The notes: generated by a model from the sequence alone, not told the origin. DNA of 17,992 nt from an uncultured Parabacteroides sp. (GCA_900770835.1 CAAGLQ010000248.1:1-17992); one strand, 5' to 3'; shown: positions 8,936 through 15,516, counted from the stretch's first letter. Made by a program: numbers and translations.

Positions 8936-10360
8936 TTACACGATTCGAACACAGGCTATGCCTAACAGCCACGCTAACTTGGCAATACGGTCAGCCAAAT
9001 GTCCTCTGCCAATCGCACAGTGATGGGAAGGCCCGGCTTTACTCCATTGTTCAACAAAAGGTTTCACCCCACAAGAGAAACGGTAGCGACTATTGGTGTT
9101 TCCGATCTGTAATACCGGACCCGTGACCGCTTCTCCTTCTGCCACCAACAAATGGATTCCTTCACTATCCTCACATACCGATAAGAGCGTCACATCTCCT
9201 GCGGCCACTGTCATTTGGATAGACAATCCTTTTCCCGGTTTCCCGTGATAGACAGGCAAGGGAACTAAGCCCACTCCGCCTTCTGCCATACGATAGTGCG
9301 CAGGCCCATCGTGCCCCAATAAAACCTCCTCTTTGGTGTAGTCGATCATGTAAAATTCCGAGAAAGAACCTCCGGCTCCAAATAGCGACATGATCTTCAT
9401 GGCCTGAACATTCTTGACCTCACACTCGCCCGCAATGGGAATGCCACTGCCCGTCAACAAGGTATTGCCCGCGATCATCGAAGTGACAATGTCCTCATAC
9501 TGATTGCCATTATGGCCTTCATAATAGTAGGCCAATGCGCCTAAACGGTGCTGAGACACCAGTTTGTCCATGGCGATGGATGTTTTGGCCGCACGAATCA
9601 ATTCCTGCGGATCGCATTCCGCGGAGACCTCAAATTGCGTATCAAACTCCTGAAGCTTTTGCTCGATTTCTTGTTGCGTGACCGACTGGCGAAAGGCATT
9701 TAATTCACACATTTCAACCAATTCAATGTGCGAGCCAAAGACAACCGACTGCTTGGTCAGATCCGTATAGACATCCAACATGCCCCCATAATAATGGCCC
9801 AGGACACCTAAGCGGCTACGTTTAAGACAACCCGCTACCCAAACCGCATCCATCCATGCCTGCAAAGTATCCCAAACCTGCTGATCGGCTAAATGGCCGG
9901 AGATAATCTCGTAGGGATAAGACATCCGATTGAGCACGCTCGCAAATTCCGGAACGGAACAAGCCTGGCAATAGGCCAGCCAAGCGCCTGTGCGATCCTT
10001 GCGATCCGGCATGGCTTCGACCGCGTCCAGATCGATCATGGCGCTCGGCTGCAGGTTTAACAATAATATAGGGACATGAAGCTGTTTCACTAAAGCCACT
10101 AAGGTGGACGACAAAGCATAGGTGCTCAAATTGACCACCAATAATTGCACGGAGGCCTCTGCCAAAGCACATCCGGCTTGCTCCGCGCATTCCACGCTAT
10201 CCACCAAACCGGCATCCACGACTTCTATCTGAGGACTCTCTAAATGTGCCTTGATGACTTTATGGTAATCGAGTAGTTGATTTCTTAAGGTTTGAAACTG
10301 ATTCCAATAGGTGTTCAGTCCCATCCCTGCCAATCCGACACGTACTTTTTTTTCTTGCAT
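8936..10360 (-). CDS. L-arabinose/L-fucose isomerase family sugar isomerase
   Basis: This 474-residue cytoplasmic enzyme resembles AraA-type aldose-ketose isomerases, which interconvert an aldose and a ketose using Mn2+. The residues that align by eye with the four E. coli AraA metal/catalytic positions are present: E312 in AGECEVK, E335 in GGSFSEFY, H350 in LLGHDGP, and H446/H447 in GPSHHCAI. The regions GHLADQQVWDTLQAWMDA (155-172) and SRLGVLGHYYGGMLD (182-196) also follow the AraA order. Overall similarity is distant enough that the substrate (arabinose, fucose, rhamnose or another sugar) should not be assumed. The gene is divergent from an AraC regulator and upstream of susCD, suggesting it isomerises a monosaccharide released from the PUL's glycan. 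It is the only catabolic enzyme of the locus that looks intact. It starts at the ATG at 10360. Confidence 0.85.
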   Translation of the reverse strand: MQEKKVRVGLAGMGLNTYWNQFQTLRNQLLDYHKVIKAHLESPQIEVVDAGLVDSVECAEQAGCALAEASVQLLVVNLSTYALSSTLVALVKQLHVPILLLNLQPSAMIDLDAVEAMPDRKDRTGAWLAYCQACSVPEFASVLNRMSYPYEIISGHLADQQVWDTLQAWMDAVWVAGCLKRSRLGVLGHYYGGMLDVYTDLTKQSVVFGSHIELVEMCELNAFRQSVTQQEIEQKLQEFDTQFEVSAECDPQELIRAAKTSIAMDKLVSQHRLGALAYYYEGHNGNQYEDIVTSMIAGNTLLTGSGIPIAGECEVKNVQAMKIMSLFGAGGSFSEFYMIDYTKEEVLLGHDGPAHYRMAEGGVGLVPLPVYHGKPGKGLSIQMTVAAGDVTLLSVCEDSEGIHLLVAEGEAVTGPVLQIGNTNSRYRFSCGVKPFVEQWSKAGPSHHCAIGRGHLADRIAKLAWLLGIACVRIV

Positions 10361-10508
10361 GATATTAAATTTTCTATTCGCGAAAATAGAGAACCACGAG
10401 AAGGTGCCTATTCCCTAAAGTGATATTTAATTTCACAATTATGATGAATATCAATCCGCCCTATCTTAAATTTAATTAGTTTTGCGAGCAGATTATTTGG
10501 TTTCTATT
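10361..10508. promoter_or_regulatory. Divergent promoter region between isomerase and AraC regulator
   Basis: On the plus strand TAGTTTTG at 10477-10484 matches TAnnTTTG, 24 bases before the AraC start codon. On the minus strand TATTTTCG (10379-10386, one mismatch) may serve the isomerase. It overlaps a palindrome with TTCGCGAA at its centre (10377-10384). A looser inverted pair GTGA...TCAC lies at about 10421-10437. A binding site for the neighbouring AraC protein would be expected here, but none can be assigned. Confidence 0.45.
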
Positions 10509-11393
10509 ATGGATAAACAGGATCAATACATTCGTTATTTAAATATTTCTCCGCGAGATGAGATGTGGGGATTATCTGTCACGACTGTAGGGCAGGTACG
10601 TGTAGCTCCCAATAGTACCTATCCCGATCAAGGCCAGCATCCAGCCAGCTATCAGTTTCAGCCACAGCAGGGAAGGATCCTGCCCGAATATCAATTGGTC
10701 TATATCTCTGAAGGAAGTGGCTTCTTCCAATCGGCCTCTTGCCCCCGACGGCCCGTTAGCGCGGGGACGATGCTGCTGCTTTTCCCCGGCGAATGGCATA
10801 CCTACTCACCTGGGCCAATGGGATGGTTCGAGCATTGGGTAGGTTTTAGAGGGAATTTGATCGAACGTTGGATCTCGAACAAATTCTTCGCAAAGAGTCA
10901 TCCTATTTATAATATAGGTGTACGTACTCAATTCATCAGTCTCTATAAAACGATCATTCGGTATGCGAAAGAGGAGCAATCGGGGTACCAGCAGGCTATC
11001 TCGGGTGCGGTCTTGGCGATGTTGGGAGAGCTCTATTTCTGCCACCTCAATGAGTGGGAGCGTCCGCTTGAGCAATTGGAAAAGATCAATCAAGCCAGAA
11101 GACTCATGAAAGAGCATATTGATCATCCGCTGCCGATCGAGAAAATAGCGGAACAGCTGAATGTCAGTTATTCTTGGTTTCGCTCGAACTTCAAGAAGCA
11201 GACGGGGGTATCGCCCGCGCAATACCAGATCAATCTTCGGCTTCTCCGTGCGAAGGAATTGCTCAGTCTTACCCAGATGAGCGTCAGCGAGATTGCCTAT
11301 AAGCTAAACTTCGAGTCTGTTTCCCATTTCTCCACCTTCTTCACGAAGCGGGAGAAGCTATCGCCCTCCGCTTACAGGGAGCAATTCCGTTAG
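10509..11393 (+). CDS. AraC-family transcriptional regulator with cupin-type sensor domain
   Basis: The protein is a 294-residue sugar-responsive regulator. An N-terminal AraC cupin (about residues 20-115) carries YQLVYISEGSGFFQSA, GTMLLLFPGEWHTYSP and WVGFRG, the pattern of ligand-binding domains in AraC activators of sugar use. The C-terminal DNA-binding domain (about 193-294) has two helix-turn-helix units: PIEKIAEQLNVSYSWFRSNF (209-228) and SVSEIAYKLNFESVSHFSTFF (258-278), ending SPSAYREQFR. The frame is open upstream to a TTG at 10482, but that codon sits inside the -7 box TAGTTTTG, so the ATG at 10509 is preferred. It is divergent from the isomerase-susCD genes and most likely controls them in response to a released sugar. 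It appears complete. Confidence 0.92.
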   Translation: MDKQDQYIRYLNISPRDEMWGLSVTTVGQVRVAPNSTYPDQGQHPASYQFQPQQGRILPEYQLVYISEGSGFFQSASCPRRPVSAGTMLLLFPGEWHTYSPGPMGWFEHWVGFRGNLIERWISNKFFAKSHPIYNIGVRTQFISLYKTIIRYAKEEQSGYQQAISGAVLAMLGELYFCHLNEWERPLEQLEKINQARRLMKEHIDHPLPIEKIAEQLNVSYSWFRSNFKKQTGVSPAQYQINLRLLRAKELLSLTQMSVSEIAYKLNFESVSHFSTFFTKREKLSPSAYREQFR

Positions 11394-11405
11394 ATACCAT
11401 CAGCT

Positions 11406-11573
11406 ATGATCACATGTAAACAAGCTATTATCTTGATCTTCTCGGCCTTGCTCAGCCTGCCCGAGCTATCAGCCAATGCCCCCTCGAAGCGGGAGGGCTC
11501 ATTGTCGCCTATCGACCTGCGTTGCGAGTATCTGACCTATCTTCCACAGATGAGAAAATGTACCACGGTGTAG
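11406..11573 (+). pseudogene. 5' stub of a secreted protein, possibly GH78-type rhamnosidase
   Basis: A 55-codon frame begins 12 bases after the AraC stop. It opens with a convincing signal peptide (K5, hydrophobic AIILIFSALLSLPEL, cleavage likely after LSANA at residues 21-25). It then reads SPIDLRCEYLTYLPQM. The L-CEYL pattern resembles the start of the mature region in many bacterial alpha-L-rhamnosidases (GH78), where it is normally followed by ...P..SW and 700 or more residues. Here the frame ends after MRKCTTV, at a TAG lying inside the first inverted repeat of the cluster at 11559-11644. Position next to the regulator suits a lost PUL enzyme. GH78 identity is a weak inference from about ten residues; it could be another secreted protein. 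Confidence 0.55.
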
Positions 11574-11650
11574 TCGCGCAAGTACACCGTGGTACATTCA
11601 ATCGTGTGCACCACGGTACATTCCAACAAGTGTACCGTGGTGTATTTTTT
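11559..11650. terminator. Four-arm inverted-repeat cluster forming two hairpins, bidirectional terminator
   Basis: Four related 14-base arms alternate in orientation. TGTACCACGGTGTA (11559-11572) pairs perfectly with TACACCGTGGTACA (11583-11596) over a 10-base loop. TGCACCACGGTACA (11607-11620) pairs with TGTACCGTGGTGTA (11631-11644), with one G-T wobble, over another 10-base loop. Six Ts follow at 11645-11650 on the plus strand. On the minus strand the outer arm is followed by TTTTCT. The cluster could therefore stop transcripts from both the AraC side and the convergent ATPase gene, whose stop codon overlaps the T-run. Two near-identical hairpins are more than a terminator needs and resemble a BIME/REP-type repeat. 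Confidence 0.75.
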
Positions 11651-12914
11651 ACAGTGTAAGCAGCCATTTCCAAATGGGGATTACGTTGATCTGTAGCCCA
11701 TCCTTTTCAATAGCCGCCTCTTCATCATAGCTGATGATTAGTGCCTGCTGGAGCCCATACGCTTTATGTAGGGCTACTAACGCATGAGTCTCTCGCTCAA
11801 AGGTTTCAGGATCATTGAGGTGGTAACAGGCTTGGACACCTATCCCTTCTTCGGGAATATAGAAGTCCACTTCGATTTGCTTATTGTAATAATACAGCTG
11901 TGGCGTACCGCTATTACTATACTTTCGATAGAGGGCGATTGCGCAGAGATTTTCCAGTAAGGATGTGTCTTGGTCCGTTAGGAATACGCTCAGCAAGCCG
12001 TTGTCGATGAAATAATGCTTCTTAGCGGTCTCTTTTTCTACAAATTTAGAGGCAAAATTATCGAGCGTGAAAAGCAAACAAGCTTCTTTCACGAAGCGAA
12101 CATATTCCATAATGGAAGCAGTATTGGTGGATATGCCCGTGCTTTTCACCATATTCGCCAACCTATTATAGGATGTGGGTTGCTTTACGTTCTCAGCTAA
12201 CCGCTTGATGGCCAATCGTAATGCCTGTTCGTTCTTGAGGCTGTTCCGTTGGATGACATCACCCAAAATGATTTTCTCATACAGTCCATTGAGCCAATGG
12301 CGTTTATTTCGGTACATCAGCAATTCAGGGAAACCACCCCATCGCAGGTAGGTTGCCATCAGTTGCTGTATGGCATAACGCTGCTTACCATATTCCCAAT
12401 TTTCTTCTAATTGCAGGTTGTTTGCACCTATATACTCAGGGAAAGAGTAGGTGAAAACTTTCTCATCTAAAAAACGGGCGCCTAATGTGGTCGCAATGTC
12501 ATGGCTTAACATCTTTGCATTACTTCCTGTAATGAAAATTTTATACTTTTGATTGACTAACCGGCGGGCAAAGTGTTCCCATCCGGTAATGTTCTGTATC
12601 TCATCGAAGAAGAGTATGGGCTTATAGGTGTACAAACTGCTGTATGCTTGTAGGATGAGGTCGAAATCGCTTGCGGCCATACCCAACAACCGTTCGTCAT
12701 CGAAATTGATATAGACCATTTCCTTGACATCATGCCCCTCCTGCATCAGTTGTTTGGCACGTTGATAAAGCAGGTAGGATTTGCCGGCTTGTCTGATGCC
12801 TACTAACACGTAGCGTCCTTCCGGTTCAAACTCAAAATGACGGGGGAATAACGTTACCTCTACCAGTTCGTCTTGTCCTTCTTTGATTAATGTCTTGAAA
12901 ATCTCTTTATTCAT
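11649..12914 (-). CDS. AAA_14/DUF4143-type ATPase
   Basis: This is a 421-residue P-loop ATPase of the AAA_14 plus DUF4143 architecture, widespread in Bacteroidetes and of unknown cellular role. Walker A is GIRQAGKS (39-46) and Walker B ILFFDE (100-105). A sensor-like FITGSNAKML follows at 127-136. The DUF4143 region covers about 215-400. Its end, IEVDFYIPEEGIGVQACYHL, occupies the place where a PD-(D/E)XK-like nuclease core would have EVDF followed by E-x-K. Here the second acid and lysine are replaced by Q and C, so nuclease activity is unlikely. The gene stands alone and faces the AraC side. A promoter-overlapping set of palindromes lies directly upstream, suggesting autoregulation or control by a dedicated repressor. 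It looks complete. Confidence 0.88.
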   Translation of the reverse strand: MNKEIFKTLIKEGQDELVEVTLFPRHFEFEPEGRYVLVGIRQAGKSYLLYQRAKQLMQEGHDVKEMVYINFDDERLLGMAASDFDLILQAYSSLYTYKPILFFDEIQNITGWEHFARRLVNQKYKIFITGSNAKMLSHDIATTLGARFLDEKVFTYSFPEYIGANNLQLEENWEYGKQRYAIQQLMATYLRWGGFPELLMYRNKRHWLNGLYEKIILGDVIQRNSLKNEQALRLAIKRLAENVKQPTSYNRLANMVKSTGISTNTASIMEYVRFVKEACLLFTLDNFASKFVEKETAKKHYFIDNGLLSVFLTDQDTSLLENLCAIALYRKYSNSGTPQLYYYNKQIEVDFYIPEEGIGVQACYHLNDPETFERETHALVALHKAYGLQQALIISYDEEAAIEKDGLQINVIPIWKWLLTL

Positions 12915-12942
12915 AGCCTGCTCTTATTTTTTGTACACTGTG

Positions 12943-12950
12943 CAAAGATA
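12943..12950 (-). promoter_or_regulatory. -7 box for the DUF4143 ATPase
   Basis: The minus strand reads TATCTTTG followed by C, a full match to the Bacteroidetes -7 element, 28 bases before the ATPase start. The -33 region has no clear TTG at 19-21 bases and is instead occupied by the first palindrome (12954-12976). Confidence 0.6.
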
Positions 12951-12953
12951 CGG

Positions 12954-13042
12954 TTTATTTACTGGCAATAAATAAAAAATGATGATTTTATTTACTGGCA
13001 ATAAATAAAAATGGTGATTTCTGTTTACTGCCAATAAATAAA
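12954..13042. repeat. Three 23-bp palindromes at exact 33-bp period (candidate operator)
   Basis: Copies at 12954-12976 and 12987-13009 are identical: arms TTTATTTA and TAAATAAA around the 7-base centre CTGGCAA. A third, diverged copy at 13020-13042 keeps TTTACTGCCAATAAATAAA. The start-to-start distance is 33 bp both times, about three helical turns, so bound proteins would sit on one face of the DNA. The first copy covers the -33 region of the ATPase promoter. The array lies between the ATPase (minus) and the VOC-GNAT gene (plus) and could affect both. Confidence 0.75.
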
Positions 13043-13062
13043 GTGAGCAATCTGCCTGTTGG

Positions 13063-13095
13063 TTGTCCTTTTATGATCTCTTTTATTTATCTTCG
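13063..13095 (+). promoter_or_regulatory. Weak candidate promoter for the VOC-GNAT gene
   Basis: TATCTTCG at 13088-13095 is one base from TAnnTTTG, and a TTG at 13063-13065 precedes it by a slightly long 22-base spacer. The start codon is 40 bases downstream. Confidence 0.35.
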
Positions 13096-13135
13096 CAGAC
13101 GAAAATGGTCTGTATCACCTTAATAAGTAATCGCT

Positions 13136-13972
13136 ATGGCAGCACTTACACATATCGCACTTTGGACAACGCAACTGGAGACGTTGCGAGATTTTTATGT
13201 ACGTCACTTCAACGGGACGAGCAATGAGAAGTATGTGAACCCCAAGAAGGGATTCGCCTCCTACTTTGTCTATTTCGAGAGCGGACCCGCGTTGGAGATC
13301 ATGCAGCGGACGGACGTCGCCGAGCCGCGGGAGAAGGAGTATATAGGTCTGGCGCATTTGGCTTTCCATCTTCCTTCCAAGGAGGAGGTGGATAAGCAGG
13401 TGGTGCAATTCCGGCAAGCCGGTTATCTCATCGCGGGTGAACCACGCACTTCGGGCGATGGCTACTACGAGGGCGTGATTCTCGATCCGGATGGCAATCG
13501 GGTGGAGTTGGTGGCGTTTGGGGAACCTGAGATTGCCCCGGCTACCTATCCACCCTATCCCTTGCTGTTGGACGCTGACCCCGATCAAGCGAAGGTGGAT
13601 GCCTACTGGAAAGCGTCGGATAGCTTCGTGGCCACTTGGCGAGGGGCCTGCGCAGGTGTCATCGTCGTGAAGCCTTTGGCGGCAGGCGAGGCGGAGATCA
13701 TGAACTTGGCGGTAGATCCTCTCCTCCGGGGGAGGGGGATCGCCCGCCGGCTGCTGCGCTTTGTCTCCACGCAGTGGGCAGCGGAACGGGGAATCCACCG
13801 ATTGATCATCCGCACAGGGACCAGTTCCGTCGTGCCCCTCCTGCTCTATCAGCAGGAGGGTTTTGACATCGTCTCGTTGGAGCGAGACTATTTCACCCGC
13901 CATTATGCGGAGCCCATTTGGGAAAATGGCATACAATGTCGCCACCAAGTGGTGTTGGAGAAACGGCTTTAG
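13136..13972 (+). CDS. VOC (glyoxalase-like) - GNAT acetyltransferase fusion protein
   Basis: This 278-residue protein joins two domains. Residues 1-128 form a vicinal-oxygen-chelate/glyoxalase fold: LTHIALWTTQLETLRDFYV at the start, ALEIM, GLAHLAFHLPS, and the closing DPDGNRVELVAF. Probable metal ligands are H6, E54, H74 and E124. Residues about 150-277 are a GNAT domain with the acetyl-CoA-binding motif LAVDPLLRGRGIARRLL (RGRGIA at 198-203) and LLLYQQEGFDIV near the end. The VOC part may bind or modify a small molecule and the acetyltransferase part may acetylate it, as in some resistance or detoxification proteins. The substrate is unknown. There is no stop or frameshift between the parts. 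The gene faces the DUF234 ATPase tail to tail, 35 bases apart. Confidence 0.87.
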   Translation: MAALTHIALWTTQLETLRDFYVRHFNGTSNEKYVNPKKGFASYFVYFESGPALEIMQRTDVAEPREKEYIGLAHLAFHLPSKEEVDKQVVQFRQAGYLIAGEPRTSGDGYYEGVILDPDGNRVELVAFGEPEIAPATYPPYPLLLDADPDQAKVDAYWKASDSFVATWRGACAGVIVVKPLAAGEAEIMNLAVDPLLRGRGIARRLLRFVSTQWAAERGIHRLIIRTGTSSVVPLLLYQQEGFDIVSLERDYFTRHYAEPIWENGIQCRHQVVLEKRL

Positions 13973-13996
13973 TGAACGTCAGGATAGGGAAGCCGT
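13963..13996. terminator. Weak hairpin between convergent genes
   Basis: ACGGCTT (13963-13969) and AAGCCGT (13990-13996) pair perfectly over a 20-base loop. The left arm overlaps the last VOC-GNAT codons. There is no T-run, so termination is only a guess. Confidence 0.25.
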
Positions 13997-14007
13997 CAAT
14001 ACAGCTA

Positions 14008-15318
14008 TCACATATTTTCCATGGAAAGCCCGATCAACTCCACGCTATATCCCTGGAAATGGCGCTTAATGTGCCGGTATTTTTCCGCCAATACGGCAGG
14101 GTTATACTTTCGGATGTTTCGTTTTACCTCTGCGACAGTGGCTCGTTTATCCAGCTTCTCGATAGCGATTAAGTCGATCTCGTTTTCGCCGTGGCTATCC
14201 CACCAGTGAGATACCTCCGTCACACGTTCCTTCTCGCCATAAAGTTGCCGGAAATATTTCTCTAAGATCATCCCGCTATATTGTGGATAATCCTGGCGAA
14301 TCAATTCCTCCAACAGGTCAAACTTTCCTAATTCCACGATAGAGCGGTTGCTTTCGATGAACCTGAACCAAAACATCAAGAAACAATCATTGATGTAATA
14401 TTTTACGCCTTGGCTATTGGGCTTTGACCATATTGGCCTACGTTTCTGGATGAGCGAATACTCCTGTTCAAGGGTATCTAAGTAGCGGCCTGTATTCTTC
14501 TGAATGATGCTGTTTATTTCAGAGGGGCTGGTTAGGCCCGAAGCAATCAGTTGGAGGATACTGTAATAGATTTGGAATCTACGGCCAAACTCGCCGACCA
14601 ATAACTCTGTGCCCTCCTCAATGAAGATGCTGGATGAGCGACAGACATTGCGCAGCATATCCTCCCATGTCTTGCACCCATCGTCCATCAATTGAGCGAC
14701 ATACTTGGCCACTCCGCCGGTGATCGCATAGAGCATGAGCAGATCCTCCGGTGTATAGTCAGGATGGTAATCACCTAAGATTTCTTTCAGCACCTTGATA
14801 GAGAATGGCTTCAAGTCGATACGTGCGGTCTTTCGCCCAAAGAGCGGCTCTTTCCGATCCTCAAAGATTTTGCGCATCATGCTGTAAATACTGCCACAAG
14901 CAATCAGATGCACACGAGCATTAGCTTGGTGAGCGTCCCAAACCCGTTGGATGTCACTGATAATCCCATCTCCAATTTCCGCCAAACGCTGAAACTCATC
15001 AATGATGAGGGTTACCTGCCGGGATTCACTATAGCGTAGAATCTCCGCAAGTAGGATGGCGAAACGAGTGATTTGCCCATGTATGCGCAATCCTAATACT
15101 TCCTCGGTTTGTTTCTGGAATTCCATGCACTGTATGGATTCCGCCTTTTTCCCTATAAAGAAATAGAGATACTTTTTGTCGGCGAAAGCCTGTGTCATCA
15201 AGGTTGTCTTACCTGTGCGACGACGCCCTATGAGCACCGTGAATTGGGCTGATTGCTCGGACTGTTGATCCAGCCTCAACAAGGTTGCTATTTCATTCTC
15301 TCGATCATAGAATCTCAT
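14008..15318 (-). CDS. ATPase_2/DUF234-type ATPase with PD-(D/E)XK-like C-terminus
   Basis: This is a 436-residue P-loop ATPase resembling the archaeal-type ATPase_2 (PF01637) plus DUF234 (PF03008) family. Walker A is GRRRTGKTT (31-39, K37) and Walker B is TLIIDEF (103-109, D107/E108). The CGSIYSMM segment at 141-148 fits sensor 1. After a helical, winged-helix-like middle, the C-terminal part has MILEKYF (E353), ENEIDLIAI (D382) and ATVAEVKRN (E397, K399). This is the acid/acid/E-x-K order of PD-(D/E)XK nucleases, and it is complete here. Roles in phage defence or mobile-element maintenance have been suggested for relatives, but none is established. The gene is single, convergent with VOC-GNAT and divergent from rocD, with a palindrome just before its ATG. 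Confidence 0.87.
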   Translation of the reverse strand: MRFYDRENEIATLLRLDQQSEQSAQFTVLIGRRRTGKTTLMTQAFADKKYLYFFIGKKAESIQCMEFQKQTEEVLGLRIHGQITRFAILLAEILRYSESRQVTLIIDEFQRLAEIGDGIISDIQRVWDAHQANARVHLIACGSIYSMMRKIFEDRKEPLFGRKTARIDLKPFSIKVLKEILGDYHPDYTPEDLLMLYAITGGVAKYVAQLMDDGCKTWEDMLRNVCRSSSIFIEEGTELLVGEFGRRFQIYYSILQLIASGLTSPSEINSIIQKNTGRYLDTLEQEYSLIQKRRPIWSKPNSQGVKYYINDCFLMFWFRFIESNRSIVELGKFDLLEELIRQDYPQYSGMILEKYFRQLYGEKERVTEVSHWWDSHGENEIDLIAIEKLDKRATVAEVKRNIRKYNPAVLAEKYRHIKRHFQGYSVELIGLSMENM

Positions 15319-15320
15319 AC

Positions 15321-15336
15321 TTTACAGATTTGTAAA
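15321..15336. promoter_or_regulatory. Palindrome before the DUF234 ATPase start
   Basis: TTTACA-GATT-TGTAAA is a perfect 6-bp inverted repeat ending two bases upstream of the ATPase start codon. A second overlapping half, TGTAAATTACAG, extends the symmetry. It could be an operator or occlude the start in RNA. Confidence 0.45.
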
Positions 15337-15356
15337 TTACAGCAAGTTTATTTCCG

Positions 15357-15387
15357 CAAAGGAACAGAGATTTCTTGGCTTATGCAA
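15357..15387 (-). promoter_or_regulatory. Candidate promoter for the DUF234 ATPase
   Basis: On the minus strand TTG (15385-15387) is followed after 20 bases by TTCCTTTG (15357-15364), one base from TAnnTTTG. It lies about 40 bases before the start codon. Confidence 0.45.
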
Positions 15388-15452
15388 GGAGGGAACCATA
15401 AAATATGTTTCTTAACATACGATTTTTCGATTCCCCGTAACGTGGTTCTCTG

Positions 15453-15460
15453 TAATTTTG
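15453..15460 (+). promoter_or_regulatory. -7 box for the rocDF operon
   Basis: TAATTTTG matches TAnnTTTG exactly and lies 56 bases before the rocD start. No obvious -33 TTG is at 19-21 bases. Confidence 0.5.
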
Positions 15461-15465
15461 GGCGC

Positions 15466-15489
15466 TCCGCAGAGGTAACGAACTGCGGA
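15466..15489 (+). promoter_or_regulatory. 5' leader hairpin of the rocDF mRNA
   Basis: TCCGCAG (15466-15472) and CTGCGGA (15483-15489) form a perfect 7-bp GC-rich stem with a 10-base loop. It starts right after the -7 box and ends 27 bases before the rocD ATG, so it would form at the 5' end of the transcript. No T-run follows. Confidence 0.5.
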
Positions 15490-15516
15490 CTATAACGAAC
15501 AAAATATATAATCGCA

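Noticed and set aside
8875..9126. 83-codon plus-strand frame at the isomerase 3' end
   Set aside because: Most of it is antisense to the isomerase, and the rest is low-complexity T-rich DNA.
11559..11644. Possible invertible promoter flanked by inverted repeats
   Set aside because: The distance between paired arms is only 10 bases and there is no recombinase or promoter between them, so hairpins are the better explanation.
11645..12948. Possible direct repeats (ATTTTTT plus ACAGTGT/ACACTGTG) flanking the DUF4143 ATPase as ends of a mobile unit
   Set aside because: The match is short, AT-rich and imperfect, and part of it is the terminator T-run and stop region; not enough to define element ends.
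12954..13042. Possible CRISPR array
   Set aside because: Only three repeats, spacers of about 10 bases, palindromic units overlapping a promoter, and no cas genes; an operator is the better reading.
13115..13948. 277-codon minus-strand open frame opposite VOC-GNAT
   Set aside because: It lies almost exactly over the VOC-GNAT gene in the antisense direction, and the plus-strand frame has intact domain motifs.
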